From Dehalococcoidia bacterium (GTDB lineage: Bacteria; Chloroflexota; Dehalococcoidia; Dehalococcoidales; Fen-1064): a stretch of 64,000 nt of DNA. This document shows, piece after piece, positions 50,848 to 60,072 of the stretch. Positions within the stretch are counted from its first letter, which is position 1. The number at the start of each line of letters is the position of its first letter. Below the pieces are notes generated by a model. That model had not been told where the DNA came from, did no database searches, and was given only the letters and a program-made list of their open reading frames with translations. The position numbers and the translations under genes were made by a program. The stretch spans positions 1 through 64,000 of the forward strand of contig DUEV01000012.1 in NCBI GenBank assembly GCA_011170375.1, written 5' to 3'.

Positions 50848-53800
50848 ATGGTTAAACGTTCCAGAACACTGACCGCCTTCGGAAAAGACCTAGATTCCTT
50901 ACTCAAACAGGCCGGCAAGTTCAACCTCCGTGAGTACGCCGATGAGTGCGGCGTCAGTTACAAGTACATCTCGCAACTACGTACCATGCCAGACCGGCGA
51001 CCAGGTGGACTCTATACAAGTCTTCTAACACCGTTCGTCCAGCTGCGAATCCTCGACTTGACCGAGAGCCATCAGCTCTCTCTGAGACACCGCGGTAAAC
51101 CACTGTCCCTCTCTGAATGCAATGAGTTATTCCCCGAGACACTGGAGAATGACCTTCTGGAGTCTATTGAGCAGGCGGTTGGAATCAAGCAACGGAGTGA
51201 CATTTCAACTACTGAGCCTGTAGAACCCGGTTTCATCTACCGCAGGGTGTTTGTTGGTCGTGAAGCAGAGCTTAAGCTGCTCCAGTCAGCCTTTGATAAT
51301 GCGATGTCTGGTAATGGCTCAATCGTAATGGTGGTGGGGGAACCGGGCATCGGTAAGACCGCTCTCTGGGAGCAGCTATCGGCTTACGTGGTAACACGCA
51401 GCGGCAAGACCGTGGTGGGACACTGCTACGAAGAGGGGTCGCTGAAACTGCCATACCTGGCGCTCATCGAGGCAATGTACTCTTATGTTCTCACCAGCGA
51501 CCCATCTGCTATCCGAAAGGAGCTTGGTGCGGGTGCGGCTGACGTGGCAAGGATTGTTTCCGAGGTCACGGAAAAACTGGGGATAAAACCAAGGCCTCCA
51601 GTCAATCCCGAGGAAGACCGCTACCGTCTGTTTCATGCCGTCACCGGCTTTCTCAATAATGCGGCTACCACGCGCCCGTTAGTGGTCGTGCTTGAGGACC
51701 TGCACAATGCCGATAAGGATACTCTGGAGATGCTCATATATATTGCCCGTAATCTCAGTGGTACGCGACTCCTGATTATCGGTACCTACCGCGATGTCGA
51801 GGTAGACCGTATGCATCCCCTGTCAGCTGCCCTGGCTGAGCTGCGACGTATCAACGCCTTCGACCGCGTGCTCCTGCACGGTCTGAGCATTAGCGAGGTC
51901 AGTCGTATGCTTGAAAACATCGCGGTGGAGGCTGTCCCTCGGGGTCTGGCCGAAGCAGTGCACCAACAGACAGAGGGCAACCCTCTCTTTGTGCAGGAAG
52001 TCGTCCGTTATTTGATTGAAGCAGGTATCATCACCCGTGAGAAAGGCCACTGGCTTTTAACTGGAGAAACGTCTCTCAGGATGAGCATACCCGAGGGGCT
52101 GCGGGATGTCATCGGCAGGCGACTTTCACGCTTGAGCGAGGAATGCAACCGGGTACTGTCCACTGCTGCCGTCATCGGCAGGGAATTCCCACTGGAAATA
52201 CTACACCGGGTAGCCGGTGTTCCTGATAGCGAGGTGTTCGCTGCCCTGGAAGAGGCCAGGGCTCTGGCAATCATCGAAGAGCACGCCTCGGTTGGGGCAA
52301 CTGTCTCTTATCGTTTTACGCATGCCCTTATCAGGCAGACCCTGTACGAGGAAATCCTCGCCCCGCGAAGGATACAACTCCACCAACACGTAGGACAGGC
52401 GCTGGAAGAGGTTGGAGAAAAGCGACTTGAGGAACGTGCCGCTGAGCTGGCCGAGCACTTCTCATATTCGTCTGAACCGACTGACCTCACAAAAGCAATA
52501 AACTATAGTGAAATGGCAGCAGAAAGGGCTGCCAGTGTCTATGCGTTCGGGGAGGAGGTCCGGCTGCTGGAGCAGGCGCTCAAGGTGCAGGAGGTGCTTG
52601 ACTCTGAAGACAGAGCTAAGCGTTGCGACTTACTCCTCGCTCTGGGCGGAGTTCTTACAGTGGTAGGAGAGCCGCGGCATGTCCTTGATGTGGAGGCACC
52701 AGAGGCCTTGTCGTTAGCTGAAACCATTGGTGACAACAAACGTGCTTCCAAGGCCTGCCAGTTAGCTTTAGAAGCACTAACCTACTATCAATCTGGTGGG
52801 ATGCTGGGCAATCCCGAAACAACCCAGTGGGTAGAACAGGCTGACTGCTACGCCGAGCCAGATACGTTGGAACGTGCTCATGCTGACTGCTGGCTGGGGG
52901 TCATGAAGATTAACGCAGGCCGCCCAATGGAAGGGGCACCTCTCATCGAGCATGCCCTGGACCTGGCCCGCCACCTCGATTACCCCAACACATTCTTTCG
53001 TATCGCTTACTGCTGGCTCTTCTTCGTTGAAGCCCCATGGCATGCCGAGGGGCAACTGAAGCTGGCTGAGGAGCTAATGACACGGCCACGTGTCGGAGTA
53101 AGCATACCGGTACTTGCCTGGGCGCTCATGTTTGTAGGTCTTACCTTCAGCAGCCTGGGGCTACGTGAACGTGCCGAAGAAGCATTCCACGAATTGCAGG
53201 ACTTAGCCAAGCGAACTCAAGGAGCTAACTATCTAATCTGGTCGATGGGAATCGATGCTTACATTGCTACCTGGGACGGGCGTCTATGGGAGGCTGTTGA
53301 AATAACTCAGTCCCTAGTAACCCGTGGTCAGGAACTCGGTCTTACTGCATTTGCCCCGGTAATCGCAGGCCTATTTGGCACAAGATGCCGTCTCTATCTG
53401 GGGAGAGGTGTCAAGGCTTTTGAACACGCCCATCAGGATTTTCTGCATGGTGGACGGCCCAATGAAGAACTCTGTTTGATAATGTCCCATCTTAGTCGGA
53501 CTGCTCAGGTAGCTGAAATGCTGGAACAGCGGGTCGTAGCACGCCCTGGTATTGGCTCGGTCGATGATATGACCCAAGCGACATGTGACATCTATTTATT
53601 GGAAGCGGCGGTATTAATTGGGCACCGCCGATCAGCTGAACTGCTGCTAGAGCGACTGGCCGGGAGTGGTTTCCGTACCACTAAACAGCACACGACCTGC
53701 ACAGCCCGCCACCTGGGAGCCGCTGCTGCTCTTCTCGGCAGACCCGAAGAAGCCCGCGAGCATTACCAGGAAGCCATCAGAGTCTGCAATGACATGAGGT

Positions 53801-53979
53801 TCCGCCCGGAGTTGGCCCTCACCCGCTTGCAGCTAGCCGAGTTGCTCCTGGAGCACTACCCGGATAAGAAGCCTGAGGCATTGGAGCACCTGGACTTCGC
53901 CATCAAAGAGTTCCGTGAGATGAAGATGCAGCCCTCCCTGGAGAGGGCGCTGAGGCACAAGGAGATACTGGGGGCGTAG
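50848..53979 (+). CDS. STAND ATPase regulator with N-terminal HTH and C-terminal TPR
   Basis: A 1043-residue protein. The first ~70 residues (FGKDLDSLLKQAGKFNLREYADECGVSYKYISQLR) look like an XRE-type helix-turn-helix. Residues ~135-420 are an AAA/NTPase domain with VFVGREAELKLLQ, Walker A GEPGIGKT (~162-169), and VVVLEDLHNADKDT (~277). The rest (~430-1043) is helical, with TPR-like repeats and Leu/Ala-rich pairs. This is the layout of large ATP-dependent transcription regulators (AfsR/MalT/LuxR-like), but with HTH at the N-terminus. Its inducer and targets are unknown. Confidence 0.8.
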   Translation: MVKRSRTLTAFGKDLDSLLKQAGKFNLREYADECGVSYKYISQLRTMPDRRPGGLYTSLLTPFVQLRILDLTESHQLSLRHRGKPLSLSECNELFPETLENDLLESIEQAVGIKQRSDISTTEPVEPGFIYRRVFVGREAELKLLQSAFDNAMSGNGSIVMVVGEPGIGKTALWEQLSAYVVTRSGKTVVGHCYEEGSLKLPYLALIEAMYSYVLTSDPSAIRKELGAGAADVARIVSEVTEKLGIKPRPPVNPEEDRYRLFHAVTGFLNNAATTRPLVVVLEDLHNADKDTLEMLIYIARNLSGTRLLIIGTYRDVEVDRMHPLSAALAELRRINAFDRVLLHGLSISEVSRMLENIAVEAVPRGLAEAVHQQTEGNPLFVQEVVRYLIEAGIITREKGHWLLTGETSLRMSIPEGLRDVIGRRLSRLSEECNRVLSTAAVIGREFPLEILHRVAGVPDSEVFAALEEARALAIIEEHASVGATVSYRFTHALIRQTLYEEILAPRRIQLHQHVGQALEEVGEKRLEERAAELAEHFSYSSEPTDLTKAINYSEMAAERAASVYAFGEEVRLLEQALKVQEVLDSEDRAKRCDLLLALGGVLTVVGEPRHVLDVEAPEALSLAETIGDNKRASKACQLALEALTYYQSGGMLGNPETTQWVEQADCYAEPDTLERAHADCWLGVMKINAGRPMEGAPLIEHALDLARHLDYPNTFFRIAYCWLFFVEAPWHAEGQLKLAEELMTRPRVGVSIPVLAWALMFVGLTFSSLGLRERAEEAFHELQDLAKRTQGANYLIWSMGIDAYIATWDGRLWEAVEITQSLVTRGQELGLTAFAPVIAGLFGTRCRLYLGRGVKAFEHAHQDFLHGGRPNEELCLIMSHLSRTAQVAEMLEQRVVARPGIGSVDDMTQATCDIYLLEAAVLIGHRRSAELLLERLAGSGFRTTKQHTTCTARHLGAAAALLGRPEEAREHYQEAIRVCNDMRFRPELALTRLQLAELLLEHYPDKKPEALEHLDFAIKEFREMKMQPSLERALRHKEILGA

Positions 53980-54351
53980 CTAACGAGTTGTACCCCTCTT
54001 CTTTAGGCGACGCTCAATGAGGTCTTCAACCACGATGATGATGTCTTCATCTAGTTCTTCAGGATATTTCAGGCGTGCGTATTCACGAAATTCTGGCCAT
54101 ACAGACACTGGTTCAGATTCAATCTTGTCCAAGTGACTTGCCATGACTAGAACTTCCTCCACAGGTACACCACTATAATCGGCTATCTTGCGGCATGAAG
54201 CCGTATTGGGGATATCGTCGCCAGTGAGCCAGCGGCCAAACGTAGGGTGGCTCACCCCCATATCTTTAGCCAATTGGCTTGGCAGACGTTTCTGTTGCTC
54301 CATCAACTTTCTCAAGAATGACATGATCGCCGTTTCTCCAGTATTACTCAT
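53980..54351 (-). CDS. XRE-family transcriptional regulator
   Basis: A 123-residue protein with a Cro/CI helix-turn-helix at ~15-65 (LPSQLAKDMGVSHPTFGRWLTGDDIPNTASCRKIADYSGVPVEEVL) and a short helical tail. Its stop codon abuts that of the STAND regulator on the other strand (53977-53979 and 53980-53982), so the two genes converge with no gap. A second in-frame ATG lies at 54324. Confidence 0.78.
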   Translation of the reverse strand: MSNTGETAIMSFLRKLMEQQKRLPSQLAKDMGVSHPTFGRWLTGDDIPNTASCRKIADYSGVPVEEVLVMASHLDKIESEPVSVWPEFREYARLKYPEELDEDIIIVVEDLIERRLKKRGTTR

Positions 54352-54699
54352 CTCTCCCCCGTACTTAATTAAGACTATAGATAAGCAATCAAAAATGGTT
54401 AACTACTACTATTCTTCATTAGTAATTTACTTCGCTGAATGATACGCCATAAGTAGCCAGGTCTTCGGTGGCGCAGTATGTAGTAGCCACCACTTGTAGC
54501 TGTTTGAAAGCCTGAGTATTTTGTAGCTGTCTTTTTCATTGCTAATATATTCCCATCCCCTTACAGCTACTATATCTTACTGAGGTTACGGCTGGGTAAA
54601 GAATGGTACCCATAGTAGTTACAGTTAAGTAACAAATGTGGTTTGGAAATTGAAAGAGTAATTTTGGAGTCTGAAGGATAGTATGGGATAAGAAATTAA
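54352..54699. other. Intergenic region with repeated TTGTAGCTGT motif
   Basis: 348 bases without a gene. TTGTAGCTGT occurs at 54494-54503 and 54521-54530, and the inverted TTACAGCTAC at 54561-54570. AGTAGCCA occurs at ~54452 and ~54483. This layout suggests binding sites for a regulator, possibly the XRE protein at 54351. Confidence 0.4.
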
Positions 54700-55389
54700 T
54701 TACCACACTACCTCTTCTCTGTGAAAAGCCTCACCCAGTTCATAATCTTGTCCCTCAGCTGAGACTTTGGCCCACTGTCGCATCCATTCTTCTGCTCGAG
54801 GCCCATCTCCAACTTGACTCTTATGGCAACGTAGAGCGGCAATCTTTATGTCAATAGTATCAGTGATGTCAAGGTGATAATTCGGGTCTTGCGTACCACA
54901 TATTAACACCTCTTTCACCTTATGAGGTCGCAGCCCTTGTTCTATAAAATCAGGGTATGCATGAGTGGTACCGGCATAGGGAAAGACGGCATCCAGCGTG
55001 ACTCTCAGAGCGATTCGGTGATCCCTATGGTCACGATACTTACCATAGGAATCAACGGCCGCCACAATATCAGGCTTGTATGTTCTTATTAGGCGTACCA
55101 GCTCTTTTCTAAATTCTGGTGTATCCTCTAAACTCTGGTCTGGATATCGTAAGAACATAACTTCTCTCACCCCCAGTATCTCTGCAGCTGCTAGTTGTTC
55201 CTGCTCTCTGATCTTGGCTAACTCTTGTGGTTCTATGTTAGGGTCATTACTTCCCTTATCACCGTTGGTGCACACCACATAGACAACATCTTTCCCTTCG
55301 CGCGTCCAGCGAGCTATAGTACCACCCATACGAGATTCAACATCATCTGGATGAGGCATTACAACCAATACTTGAGCCTGTTCAGTCAT
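54700..55389 (-). CDS. PIG-L/LmbE family zinc deacetylase
   Basis: A 229-residue protein. MPHPDDVESRMGGTIARW holds the zinc-binding PHPDD motif; the second metal His lies in RDHRDHRIA near residue 120. The family removes acetyl groups from N-acetylglucosaminyl lipids, mycothiol precursors or similar. It precedes nothing obvious in sugar metabolism, so the substrate is unknown. It ends a run of minus-strand catabolic genes. Confidence 0.85.
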   Translation of the reverse strand: MTEQAQVLVVMPHPDDVESRMGGTIARWTREGKDVVYVVCTNGDKGSNDPNIEPQELAKIREQEQLAAAEILGVREVMFLRYPDQSLEDTPEFRKELVRLIRTYKPDIVAAVDSYGKYRDHRDHRIALRVTLDAVFPYAGTTHAYPDFIEQGLRPHKVKEVLICGTQDPNYHLDITDTIDIKIAALRCHKSQVGDGPRAEEWMRQWAKVSAEGQDYELGEAFHREEVVW

Positions 55390-55469
55390 CGTACGAAATA
55401 ATTCTAAGGCATTGCCTGAGCCGATACAATCATGAATCAGTGACGCTATGATCTGTGCGTATCATTACT

Positions 55470-56807
55470 CTAGCCCGAGTATTCCTCTTCGGTACGCAGG
55501 CTTTCCATCAAGTCAAGATACTCTTGCTTTGTCATAATGGCTTTGTGTTGCTTTAATACCTCTTGTCCCTTTATTGCACCTTCTGCAAGTAGGTCTATCA
55601 CAGTCATGGCCATAATTTTAGCGGGATTTAGAACGGCAAGATTGTAGTCCTCTATCAAGTAATCATTACCATGACTAGTACCGCTAGCTCCCGCCGTATA
55701 CGGGTGAATCGCCGGCATGATATGACTAATATCACCCATATCGGTTGAACCAGTCCCATGGCGACCGGAAGGGGCAACCTTGTTTTTCCCGACTAATGAG
55801 AAGGCGTTGGCACGGTATACTGCTTGGAGATTCTTATCACTCACCATTGGTAAATACCCAGGGAGAGTATTGATTTTTACACTACCGCCTACCGCCAGTG
55901 CCCCTGCTCGTAGTGCTCGATCCACCTTTTCATTAGCGTCCTTGATGGCATCCAGCGTCTTGCCCCGAACAAAGGTCTCCATACGGACATCATCTGGGAC
56001 TATATTTACCACCTCACCGCCCTTGGTAATAATCGGGTGCACCCGCACTGTGTCAGTATCCTTAAATGTCTCACGCTGAGTGTGAATTGCGGAAAGAGCA
56101 ATCATGGCAGCATTAAGGGCGTTAACTCCAGCATACGGCGCAGCACCAGCATGAGCACCCCGGCCGATAAACTGTATCTGTTTGGCAAGACAGCCATTAC
56201 TGGTTCCACCCACTCCGATGAGTCTTCTTCTCATCACAGCAGTTGAAGCAGTATGGGTTATCATCGCCATGTCTATGTCATCGAACTCACCCAGCTTTGT
56301 CAATTCGGCTTTGCCACCCAGGTACGATATTTCCCCTTCTTTTCGCAGTCCTTCCCGGAACTCGATTTCAATGTATTCTTCTGCAGGTACAGCGATAAAA
56401 GCGACTCTCCCGGACAAGGATGAGAGGATGCCAGACTTAGTCAATCCCATAGCAACACCAATGATCATTCCAATCTGTGCGTTGTGTCCGCAGGCATGAG
56501 CTGCACCTGTCTCAGGATCAGCCTCTGGGTGAGTTGGTACAATCAATGAATCTAGTTCACCAAGGACAGCTACCGTTGGGCCTTCGTTTCCGCCGTTTAC
56601 TGTCCCCTTCACACCGGTTCTGGCTAGACCATCACGGTGTGTTATTCCTAGTTCCGTGAACTTCTCAGAAACGAATTTTGACGTTTTGATTTCTCGAAAT
56701 CCTAGCTCGGGAATCTTAAGTATAGTTTTTACTACTCGGATTATTTCCTCAGCATTATTATCAATTTCTTGACAAGCCTTAGACTTGAGTTTGTCTCTCG
56801 GTATCAT
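55470..56807 (-). CDS. M20-family amidohydrolase (AbgB-like)
   Basis: A 445-residue peptidase-fold hydrolase. ACGHNAQIGMIIG carries the first metal His; VPAEEYIEIEF has the catalytic Glu pair; GRGAHAGAAPYAGVNALNAA is the dimerisation-domain landmark; GTGSTDMGDISHIMPAIHPYTAG closes the site. This matches the p-aminobenzoyl-glutamate hydrolase (AbgB) type, which cleaves amide bonds to aromatic or acyl amino acids. It could release an aromatic acid for the nearby CoA pathway, an inference only. Confidence 0.85.
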   Translation of the reverse strand: MIPRDKLKSKACQEIDNNAEEIIRVVKTILKIPELGFREIKTSKFVSEKFTELGITHRDGLARTGVKGTVNGGNEGPTVAVLGELDSLIVPTHPEADPETGAAHACGHNAQIGMIIGVAMGLTKSGILSSLSGRVAFIAVPAEEYIEIEFREGLRKEGEISYLGGKAELTKLGEFDDIDMAMITHTASTAVMRRRLIGVGGTSNGCLAKQIQFIGRGAHAGAAPYAGVNALNAAMIALSAIHTQRETFKDTDTVRVHPIITKGGEVVNIVPDDVRMETFVRGKTLDAIKDANEKVDRALRAGALAVGGSVKINTLPGYLPMVSDKNLQAVYRANAFSLVGKNKVAPSGRHGTGSTDMGDISHIMPAIHPYTAGASGTSHGNDYLIEDYNLAVLNPAKIMAMTVIDLLAEGAIKGQEVLKQHKAIMTKQEYLDLMESLRTEEEYSG

Positions 56808-56893
56808 AACGCCCCTACCTTACTTCAAACATGTTTGTCCTTTTCAAGAATCTGCAATTGACCCGCTCTCATAAAGGAAATAGCTTACATTCA

Positions 56894-57712
56894 TTAGACC
56901 TGCGTCTGGCTGAACTCCAAATTCTTTAATGCTGTATCAACGCGGGCTAGAGTCCTGCCTTCATACGTAGGCCTTTTGTACTCACTCCAGTCCAAGTACC
57001 TATTGATGAAGTAGGTTTGAAACGCTGCCTCAATTTCTGCGGCAAAACCCATTGTGTCCATCATATGGTTAATAGAGAACTTACATGAACGCAGGACGAA
57101 GGGGTCGTTCTCGGCAACCCGGTTGGCGTAAGCTAGTGTTTCTTCCTCCAGCTTGTCACGGGTATACACCCGGTTCACAAAGTGTTGGGCATAGGCTTCT
57201 CGAGCTGTAATAAAACGATGCTCAAAGATGATCTCCTTAGCTTTACGAGGCCCTATATCCCAGGGTGTAGCAAAATACTGGAAGTGAGATGGCAAAAACA
57301 AAGCATCTTCTGAAGCAAAGATTATATCCATAGCTGAAGCAATCATCCAACCACCGAAGATACAATAACCCTGTACCATGGCAACTGTCGGCTTCTGAAG
57401 ATTCCGCCATCGCATTGTTGTTTCAAGAAAAAGATCCCTGAGTCGTTTGTAAATCCCTTGTCCCTCATTCGGAAATCCCCGGGCATCCTGGTCAGCCTTC
57501 TCTTCGGGTGTACCGAGATCGTGACCTGTCGAGAAATGGTCACCTTCTCCAGAGAGTAGGATCACTCCAACCCCGTTGTCATTCACCGCCTGATGAAATG
57601 CATCATCCATTTCTTCCAGCATTAATCGGCTCTGAGCATTACGATAGCGTGGCCTATTTAGTATAACTCTAGCTACTTTTCCAGGTTCATAACGAATATG
57701 CTGATAATCCAT
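56894..57712 (-). CDS. Enoyl-CoA hydratase/isomerase family protein A
   Basis: A 272-residue crotonase-fold protein. The first oxyanion-hole region is FSTGHDLGTPEEK, the second MVQGYCIFGGWMIASAMDIIFASEDALF. The usual active-site Glu region reads SHFQYFATPWDIGPRKAKEII, which lacks clear Glu at the hydratase positions, so ring hydrolase or another crotonase reaction is possible. AAAAAGGAG precedes ATG. It is in the region with the benzoyl-CoA-reductase-like genes. Confidence 0.8.
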   Translation of the reverse strand: MDYQHIRYEPGKVARVILNRPRYRNAQSRLMLEEMDDAFHQAVNDNGVGVILLSGEGDHFSTGHDLGTPEEKADQDARGFPNEGQGIYKRLRDLFLETTMRWRNLQKPTVAMVQGYCIFGGWMIASAMDIIFASEDALFLPSHFQYFATPWDIGPRKAKEIIFEHRFITAREAYAQHFVNRVYTRDKLEEETLAYANRVAENDPFVLRSCKFSINHMMDTMGFAAEIEAAFQTYFINRYLDWSEYKRPTYEGRTLARVDTALKNLEFSQTQV

Positions 57713-57899
57713 AATGTGTCTCCTTTTTCACTTTAATTAACGTATCTTACTTGCCCTCCATAAAGGATACCACTTATTGAGTCAGTGTTACCGAAGACCG
57801 TTGAATTGTTTTATCCAATTGAATGCGAATCGTCTAAGCGAGGCACGTTATTGGTTCTAAAGAGATCTACGCTGTGAGAGAAAGCCATAGCTAGCCTAG

Positions 57900-58358
57900 T
57901 TAATTAACGAGTCCGCTCGCCTCACCAACGATCACCTTCTCACCATGCTGGTTTTCGCACCAGACATCGAGAACCAATCCTACATCATTGCCTTCAGTCA
58001 CCCTCTCTTTGACTACTCGCTTTGTGGTTATTACATCTTCTGGTACGACCGGCTGAATAATGGATACGGAGAGATTTCCTCCAAGGTACCCTTCCCCAAA
58101 AAATTTCACTAGCATCTCTCCAAGGTATTCCATTACCTGACTGGCAAACACGAGAGGCTTATCAACACCCCAGCTCTGGGCTATCTCATAATCGTTGTGC
58201 CAGTTCCTTACGCGTGACCATTGGCTACGATACAAGCGCATTTTATCCAGAGTCAGGTTCTTTGTTATTGGCTCTATCTCGAATCCAACCATTGTATTCT
58301 TGTCAGCAGTCACCTTCATAGGCTGGAATGCTGTCGGGTCAATTGATTTCGTACTCAT
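57900..58358 (-). CDS. MaoC-like hot-dog protein, half 1
   Basis: A 152-residue hot-dog protein. NWHNDYEIAQSWGVDKPLVFASQVMEY carries an Asn/His-Asp-x-Ala-x-x-x-Gly stretch like the MaoC active-site helix. The start is ATG 58358, after AAGGGG and 19 bases downstream of the partner gene's stop; the longer frame to 58397 would overlap that gene. It probably pairs with half 2 as a heterodimeric enoyl-CoA hydratase-like or thioester enzyme. Confidence 0.7.
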   Translation of the reverse strand: MSTKSIDPTAFQPMKVTADKNTMVGFEIEPITKNLTLDKMRLYRSQWSRVRNWHNDYEIAQSWGVDKPLVFASQVMEYLGEMLVKFFGEGYLGGNLSVSIIQPVVPEDVITTKRVVKERVTEGNDVGLVLDVWCENQHGEKVIVGEASGLVN

Positions 58359-58377
58359 CTTTACCCCTTGTTTGGGC

Positions 58378-58833
58378 TCACCTTTCGCTTCTGGCAATTA
58401 GAGGAAAGGCATGGACTGTCAGCATACGAACAACTTCTGTGCCATCCTCTTCAGTAACTAAGAACTCAAAGGAAATATGGTCTCTTCCTCTTTTAGCGAC
58501 CTTATCTACAATCTTGCCCGTTATCTTGACTTTTTTGCCCACCATCAGAGGTCTCATAAATTCGAATTTCTGTTTTGCCCAAATTCCTTTACCTTCTGGC
58601 AGAGTAAAATGATTCCATATCATAATGTCTGTATCGTAAGAAAGGAATGTCGGCGGCGCGATACGACCACCGAAAGGCGAATCCCTTATGTACCACGGGT
58701 TATAATCATCGTTTGCCCAGGCATGTCTCTCAACCATTTCTTCAGTGATAACCATCTCCACCGGCGTAATTTCATGCCCGATTTCAGCACTGAGTAAATC
58801 ATGTGTGCCAGCAAATCTCAATTCTGATTGCAT
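58378..58833 (-). CDS. MaoC-like hot-dog protein, half 2
   Basis: A 151-residue hot-dog protein. AWANDDYNPWYIRDSPFGGRIAPPTFLS aligns with the MaoC helix, but the catalytic His (usual D-x4-H) is not at the expected place, so the partner may supply it. ATG 58833 has GGAGG 6 bases before it; the GTG at 58836 is less likely. It is transcribed ahead of half 1. The same two halves are fused, in the opposite order, in the 39476-40333 gene. Confidence 0.7.
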   Translation of the reverse strand: MQSELRFAGTHDLLSAEIGHEITPVEMVITEEMVERHAWANDDYNPWYIRDSPFGGRIAPPTFLSYDTDIMIWNHFTLPEGKGIWAKQKFEFMRPLMVGKKVKITGKIVDKVAKRGRDHISFEFLVTEEDGTEVVRMLTVHAFPLIARSER

Positions 58834-59006
58834 CACTGACCTCCGAACTCGTTTTTCAGGCTCCTATGGCACAAATTACCATTTTGTCACTTAATAATAA
58901 ATTCGTTAATACATCTAGTTCTTGGCTCATTAAAAAGAACCATTACTGTCACTATTCTGCAATATTTGCTCATTTAACGAAACCAATATTCAATCAATGT
59001 TCCCGA

Positions 59007-59810
59007 TTATTTGCCTTTCCACTCAGGTTCACGTTTCTCCAGAAATGCTTTTACGCCTTCAGCGTGGTCTTCCGAAGCTGTCAACATAGAAAATATAGAA
59101 CTGCTAGCCTGAAGATGTTCTTCAATATTCCTCTCCAGACTACGGTAGATGAGTTCCTTTACATTTCTAATGGCAAGTGGTGAACCACGCATGAATCTTC
59201 TCGCTGTTTCCTTTGCTACTGTCATCAACTGGTCATTTGGGACCACCTTAGATACCAAACCGATACGAAGCATTTCCTGAGCATCAATTATGTCGCCGGA
59301 ACAGACCAGGTCGAGAGCGTTGGACAACCCTACGATTCTCGACAGCAAATAAGTACCTGCACCGGTATCTGGCACCCAGGCCCTAAGTACAAAGACCTGG
59401 CCCCACCGGGCACTTTCGGCGGCAATCCTGATGTCACAGTGCAGGGTATATTCTGCTCCAACTCCCACTGCGGGGCCATTGATAGCCGCGATGGTTATTT
59501 TAGGTACATCAAGCATCCCCCATCCGATACGACGGTCGAGAGTAGAATGTTTGATTCGGATGCGGCTAGGTCTCTCTCTCGATTCTCCCAAGCCGGATTC
59601 AGGACCGGAAAGGTCAGCGCCGGCACAGAAACCACGCCCCGCTCCGGTCAGGATAACGACTCTTACAGAGTCATCACCCTTTATTTCCTCCTGTATTTCA
59701 GCCAGCCGTTGGTACATATAGAAGGTACAGGCATTGAGTTTCTCAGGACGGTTAAGTGTAATGATACCAATTCCATCGTCTTTCTCGTACAGAATTTGGT
59801 CTTCTGTCAT
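59007..59810 (-). CDS. Enoyl-CoA hydratase/isomerase family protein B
   Basis: A 267-residue crotonase-fold protein. GRGFCAGADLSGPE and AAINGPAVGVGAEYTLHCDIRIAAESARWGQVF form the oxyanion hole, with Glu in GAEYTLHCD. It also has VPDTGAGTYLLSRIVG and the C-terminal FLEKREPEWKGK typical of the family. Likely hydratase or isomerase of an acyl-CoA. It is one of several CoA-type enzymes upstream of the BcrABCD-like cluster in genome order. Confidence 0.83.
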   Translation of the reverse strand: MTEDQILYEKDDGIGIITLNRPEKLNACTFYMYQRLAEIQEEIKGDDSVRVVILTGAGRGFCAGADLSGPESGLGESRERPSRIRIKHSTLDRRIGWGMLDVPKITIAAINGPAVGVGAEYTLHCDIRIAAESARWGQVFVLRAWVPDTGAGTYLLSRIVGLSNALDLVCSGDIIDAQEMLRIGLVSKVVPNDQLMTVAKETARRFMRGSPLAIRNVKELIYRSLERNIEEHLQASSSIFSMLTASEDHAEGVKAFLEKREPEWKGK

Positions 59811-60072
59811 TTTTTACTCCCTTTTTAGTTTTTATTGATTAATTACGTTGTAGCCCAATATAGCACACCCTTGGCTAAACAGAAAGAGACATAAGCCTAC
59901 GTATACGCCTCTCAAATACAATTAGTAGCTGGTACTCGTAAAATCATTTAATGACTTATTGTTGAGGGCAAGTGAGATGGAGTAGAGATTAAGGTTCGAC
60001 AGACGTATACGGTATACCGCAAACATTCTACCAAGAATACAAGTCAAAATATGACGTATTATATGATTAGTG

